From positions 23,346,646 to 23,410,645 of the forward strand of contig NC_088311.1 in the NCBI RefSeq assembly GCF_910592395.1: a stretch of 64,000 nucleotides of DNA. Reading direction: 5' to 3'. The stretch is from Lineus longissimus. Lineage: Eukaryota; Nemertea; Pilidiophora; Heteronemertea; Lineidae. This document shows positions 41,701-47,700 of the stretch, piece after piece. A program made the translations under genes and the position numbers. The notes under the pieces are model-generated. The model was not told where the DNA came from and searched no databases. It worked only from the letters and a program-made list of their open reading frames with translations. Position 1 is the stretch's first letter. Each line of letters starts with the position of its first letter.

Positions 41701-44700
41701 GGCTCTATAAACATGGCTCTTGTTCTTTTCGAAGAAACAAGCCTCTAAAAATGCAGGGACCAGGCCGTCATTAGCCGACTATGTCTTCGGAATCTTTACA
41801 GCCACCGTGGGTCTTACAACTGCTGCCGAGTTCGAAGCCACGTTGCACAACCAGGAGCTCTGTCCTGCCTATCCATTGCTGTCCTATGTCCGAGTTTATG
41901 CTATACGAAATCAAAACGACGTGACGAAGGCAAAATATGGAAATGTGACGCCAGAGTTAAGGTTGTAGTTGTAGCCAACTTCAAAGGGGTATATAACAAT
42001 AACTGTGTTCGGAAAATGCTACGATACAATGTAGATTTTATTACATCCTATATTATCGTCTACTGAAACCGCGTTTTTCTCAAATCTTTAATGGAACTCT
42101 TTGGTTTTACTGTTTATAAACGGAGTTCTTGGTAAAGCAATTATGTGACGGGAATCGAACCCGAACTGAGCTCTTGCATATGGCACCCTCGCCAACATCC
42201 TGGGACAAAACAGCGCTCGTCACTGAGTCCCATACCCTTAACCAGCTCCCGCAGATCGATCATCCATCAAATATAAGGAAGCATGAAGGCATAGGCCCAT
42301 CGATGGTTTTCTGGTTATCTTACTGGTAGGCAACAACGGTTCCAGGGATGCTGACCTGACCCAAATACACAGTGCATGTTGTTTAGAAGAATGGTATCCT
42401 GATCCTGAGGTTGGCACTATCAATCAGGCCGTCATTCAATTACTTTGTGTCGAGCAATTTGATTGGCAACCCGCTTATGATGGTGCGTCCGACAGATTTC
42501 CTGGCCCTTTGCGTCGGCGGTGAAAGGAGGAGACTGATATTCGTCGCCGATATGTCGGCATGTCTTATGGCGGCTGTGTTGCTTGTCTGCAGAGCGTTAT
42601 AAGAAATATCAGTCAATGATATATCGACAGAAGGCCCTTTCTAAGTCATGCTCAAATATTGCAAATTGTCGAGAAATGATTATTCGCAAAACGAAATAAA
42701 TCCGAAAAAACTAGTGGAGATTCATTAAGCCGAAGGCTCCTTTAAAGCAAGAAGACCTCGCAAGTCAGCCCTAAACTTAGCATTGCTGGCTAAATAGAGA
42801 AAGAAATTTATCGCGTTGTTTACTATTGCTATTTCAATCACTATTTCAAAAGTAAAATTACGTAGGCCTGGTTTTGATACCATGATATGACCGAGACAGC
42901 ACTGCCATGCTATGAAGTCCACAACATATGGCATTAATAGGACTAGCAAAGACGACGCCACGACAACAAGCATGATAGCCATTGACCTTTCCTGCTTTTG
43001 ACGTGTTTTGGAACCGCCGAAAGCCTTGTCCTTAATTTCGGCATTATATCGCTTCAGACGAAAGATAATAGCCAGGTTAAGGAGAAACAATGATCCAAGA
43101 GGAACAAAAACGTCAACGGTACAGGTGATTATTTCATGTCCCAACTCAAACCAAGACAAATAATGTGGGAACAGACAAAGAGAGTACGAACCACCGCCAT
43201 CTTGGTCAACTGACCGGAACACATTCGGAAAATAAACCAACACGTGCAAAATGATGTTACCAACCAATTGAATTCGAGCTCTCTTCATCGTACACCACAG
43301 CGCCGCCTTTAGGGGAAATGTAACCACAATGAATCTGTCAATAGCAATAATGAGTATCTGCCAAATGGAGATATTGTAAACAAGAAAGACCCAGAAGTAA
43401 AAAACTTGACAATTTACCTCTCCGCCGATACGATGATTAAGCAAATCTGGTCTTAAATTTATAATCAATTTCGGCAAAGGCCACAAAATTAAGGAAAATG
43501 TGTCCGAAACTGCAAGAATTGTTAGATAATAGCTCATCACGTTGTTTCGGTTTTTAGGCAGACGCATCACGAGAAAGGTCAAGACGTTTCCAATGATTCC
43601 GACGGTTATGATAGGTGGAAAGACAATTCGCTCCACAATGGTCAAGTAATGGCCGTAAGAGGCGGCGACTCGGACAAATTCGGTCACCGTTGTGTTGAGA
43701 ACAAAATTCATCATGGCTCCCGCGATTTATGTAATGGCTCTATAAACATGGCTCTTGTCCTATTCGAAGAAACAAGCCACCCTGGGTCTTACAACTGCTG
43801 CCGAGTTGGAGGCCACGTTGCACAACCAGGAGCTCTGTCCCGTCTATCCATTGCCGTCCTATGCCCGAGTTCGATATGCCATACGAAATCAAAGCGACGT
43901 GACTAAGGCAAAAGGTGGAAATGTGACGCCAGAGTTGATGTTATAGTGAACTTCAAAGGTGCATTACAATAACTGTGTTCGGATAATGCTACGATACCAT
44001 GTAGATTTTATAACATCTTGTACTACACGTATCTTCAACTGAAACCGAGTTTTTTCTGCAATCTTTAAAAAGCATTATTCGTAACAAGAGCGTAACATTT
44101 GGTTTCCATCGAATGCAATTTGACCCGGTATCGCATGAATTTCATAATGCATTTTTTCATTCGGCACGAAATGACAAAGCACAGCCGCGTGTATTGTCGC
44201 AAACACATTCAGAGAAATCCTACCCTTATTATAAAATGATCACCTGTTTTTCCCCCAAGCCTCCCTTTATCCACCAAAATATAGTTATTAATAAATATAA
44301 ACCATTAATATCCTCTGTCTCTTTTCTCTCGATTCAGTTACAAGTGTATGTATCCCAATGGCGATCGGTCTCAGTATTTACAAGGTCTGGATCTATGGCG
44401 GATTCATGTGCAAGTTGTCTCACTACTTACAAGGTAAGAACGGCGTATTTGATGGGTTTTTTGTGATCTTACATGGAGTTGACATCATTCCGTTAAAACA
44501 TTCGATTGCCACTCTTCTCAAGCAGATCACAAAACTATGCTCAATATGAAATACACCCACCCGTTAGAAATTTTTCCACCTTATCAGTTATCTAACGATT
44601 TGTCATTGAATACCAATAAAATAGAATTGTGGTAAAATCATAGGCTTAATATCGGTCCGTTATGATGTTTTACCTTGAAAAACCTAGTTATAGTTACAGT

Positions 44701-47700
44701 TGGATTGGCCCGCTGACATGGTATCGCGCAAAAAAGCCCAGGCAACAGGCGACAGCCGCATTTTATATCCATCCCACCATCTGGTTAGTAGATTTGGTAT
44801 CGGTTTCCGTTTCTGCGGGGTAATTCAACGTTCTCCCTGACCAATTTACGACCTACTTTTTCTCAATCCAATACAGCCAGACACAGCTAACGAATTCTTT
44901 CCCCTTGCTTTGGCGAAAGGAATTGTGCCCAGAAGTATAATTTTAATCGAGCAAGCTCTCGTTTTTTTCTCCGAAAAAAAGCATCAACGAAATGCCATAC
45001 ATTGTGCTTACCCGCTTCGTTCGCCTTGTCATCTCGACTTGGAAAAAAATGATAAAGAAAAAGCAAACGTCTTTATCAGAAGCATTTCGTATTGATGAGG
45101 TACTCCCAGGCTTCTCCCTGTGTTTTTTGTAATTATTGTATTCTTGAGGATGAACAAAGCTTCAAATTCATTCGCGAGATTAATTTCTTTCTCACGGAAT
45201 TGATTCCGAACTGGGAGGTATTGGTTGTCTCCCGTAGCAAGGCAGAACTAAAATATAGGCCAAAATCGAGCAGCCGATATTTTGGGCAAATGAGAGCTCC
45301 ATCAGAGCGGACTTTAGTGAGACATTCAACACCTCAAGTTCGGCGTCAAGTACCATTCTAAAACACCTCAAACTGTATATATTTTAGGCACTCTCCACCG
45401 AGAATCAGCTTTCTGTTTCATGAACCATCAAATTGTCAGAGAGATTAATGCTTGCCTTTCGTATTGTACACCGTCATTCTTAGCAAATGAGACAAGCTCA
45501 TAAGCCGGCTAGGTTCATTAGCGTTTCAGTCTGGGAGAACATATCATCTAGCAGATTATTACTGGCGATCGACGGCACACGTCATATTACCAATTTTGGT
45601 GACAAGCAGCACCTTCAATAATGAGCCCTGTCGCCCAGGTGGACAACCTGGGTCATTCACCTTTGGGTATCATTTTACCGTAACAGCACCAGCAGGCCAG
45701 CCGTATTATTGCCGACTGATCAAAGCGTGTATTGTTTACTTATAAGTGACTGTCAAATTCAAAAATTTATGAACGCACGGATTCGCAGTGTATACGCTTG
45801 ATGAGATAAAATAAATGCCTTTTCACTATCAATCTGGATGCCACAAATTGGAACTAGCAAGGGAGACTACTTATAGAACACTTAGAATTGAAAAACCCAT
45901 TGGAACAGATGCGAATCATGTCCATCAAATGGCCTAGCGACAGAAAAGGACTTCAGAGATAATTTGGTATGCACACCTGAACAGAACTTTGAACTAACTC
46001 TAGTACCCCTGGTGGTGATGATGCGTGCGTACAAGTTTGTTCCATTTTGTTAAAAGAAAAGAGTCCACAGTGCGTGGACTACATGGAAATCTAAATGAGG
46101 TTGAAAAAATACAAAATGCAAGCCATCACTGCCTTACAATTTATCATACAAAGTCATCACGACGGACCACCAATCCCTTACACTGCCACCTAACTATTTC
46201 GCAGGCAGAACTACACATCAAATGACAATTAAGGCACATCATACTGTTACATCCGTGACTGTATCAAGGGACACATAAATCATGAAGAAACTACCAGCTT
46301 CATGACGCAAACTCTCTGATGTACTCAGACTGATTGAGTGACGGACTGGTTTATTTGCGTCCATTAATATCTACAAGTAATCACACGCAGACTGTAATTG
46401 TCTGCAGCGATGTTCAGCTGATGTGATGGGTCAACCAACAGTAGCTACAACAATTCAAGGGAGCTTAGGGAATCCCCAAATTTATTTGGCCTCATTTAAG
46501 CCTGTGCTTGCCACCCCCAACCCCAACCCCCCGTCCGGCAGAGAAAGAATGCAGTGGAAGCTAACTACTGGTCAAACAATATATTGACATGGCAAAAATC
46601 AAGCTACCGCAACAAGTAATCATCGGGCCTTTCTGATAAGATTTTACTTTTCCTTCTGTCATTTCAGGTGTAGCAGTATCTGCAAGTATCGTGACACTGA
46701 CTGTGATGGCTTTAGAGAGATACCTGGCAATCCGACATCCCATAACATTCCGTCGAGTAAGCACCTCCCAACACGCCCGGGCGGTTATCACCGTGGTCTG
46801 GATCACCGCCTTCACGATCATGGTGCCGCTGGCACTAGTAAGAGACGTAGAAATCACGGACTTGAAATTCTTCGAGACTTTGCCTTTCTGCACCGAACGC
46901 TGGGTATACGTCGAGAAGCCAATCTACATGACGTGTTTAATGGTTTTCGTTTACGTGATCCCTGGCTGTGTGATAACACTTTCCTATTCCTTCATCGGGT
47001 GTCAGCTGCTTATCACGGATGAAGGCCTCCATCGGAGTGACTCCAGAGCGGTCCATGACCAGACCCGCGCGCTGATGCACAGCAGGCGGAAAGTCGCCCG
47101 GATGCTCATGTGCTTGGCTATCTTGTTCGCCTTTTGCTGGATGCCCTATAACATTTGCTCTTTGTACATAGACCTGCAGACTGCAGACAACATGGATGTA
47201 GACTCCCTGACAGCGCTTCCCTTCACCCTTTGTCTTGGTCATTCCAATAGTGCCTTGAATCCTGTGCTCTACTGGTTTATGAATAAAAGCTTTCGGAAGG
47301 CTGTGAGGAGGAAGTTTGGCTGTAGGAGGCGGAGATCAGCAAAGTCTTTTAAGTCACCTACGCCGGTAAGTGAGGGTAACGTGGCCATACACAAAGAAAA
47401 GCCCACGTTAGACTATTTTTGACCAGTGATATTGTCTATCTCAGAATCTCAGGACTCTGGTTAGTTGAACATCATGCTCTAAGAAGCCATGCACTTTAAA
47501 CCATCTTTGACGATATGGTAAAACTCATTCTCAATGGAAACGTTGTTTATTTTTTGTTTTGAACTGCTTCTCCTGAATGGCAAAACTGTCGCCATTCAGG
47601 CAGGACGTTCCGTGACCAGAGAACAAATTATCCTCCCAACCTTATTGAAGCTACTCTCTTTGAGTGAGAGTTGAATGCAAATTCAAACAACAAAAGTGAT

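Larger units (their letters stand above)
5799..44337 (+). other. 38.5-kb intron 1 of the host GPCR gene
   Basis: The intron is bounded by GTAAGT at 5799 and a pyrimidine-rich CAG acceptor at 44335-44337, phase 1. From 5799 to about 34500 I see no gene on either strand, only AT-rich DNA with the listed repeats: a SINE-like element near 10 kb, an 85-bp tandem at 15 kb, an inverted-repeat element at 19.3 kb, a hairpin at 28.7 kb and a tRNA-like element at 34.0 kb. From 34516 to 43714 it contains five antisense receptor genes. Confidence 0.8.

Noticed and set aside
34516-43714. Idea that the nested receptors are retrogenes
   Set aside because: They are intronless, but I see no poly-A tracts or target duplications, and their duplicated spacers show DNA-level tandem duplication. 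The founding copy could still have been a retrogene.
46511-46532. C-rich tract as a second G-quadruplex site upstream of exon 3
   Set aside because: Only three long C runs are present, so a full intramolecular quadruplex is not supported.
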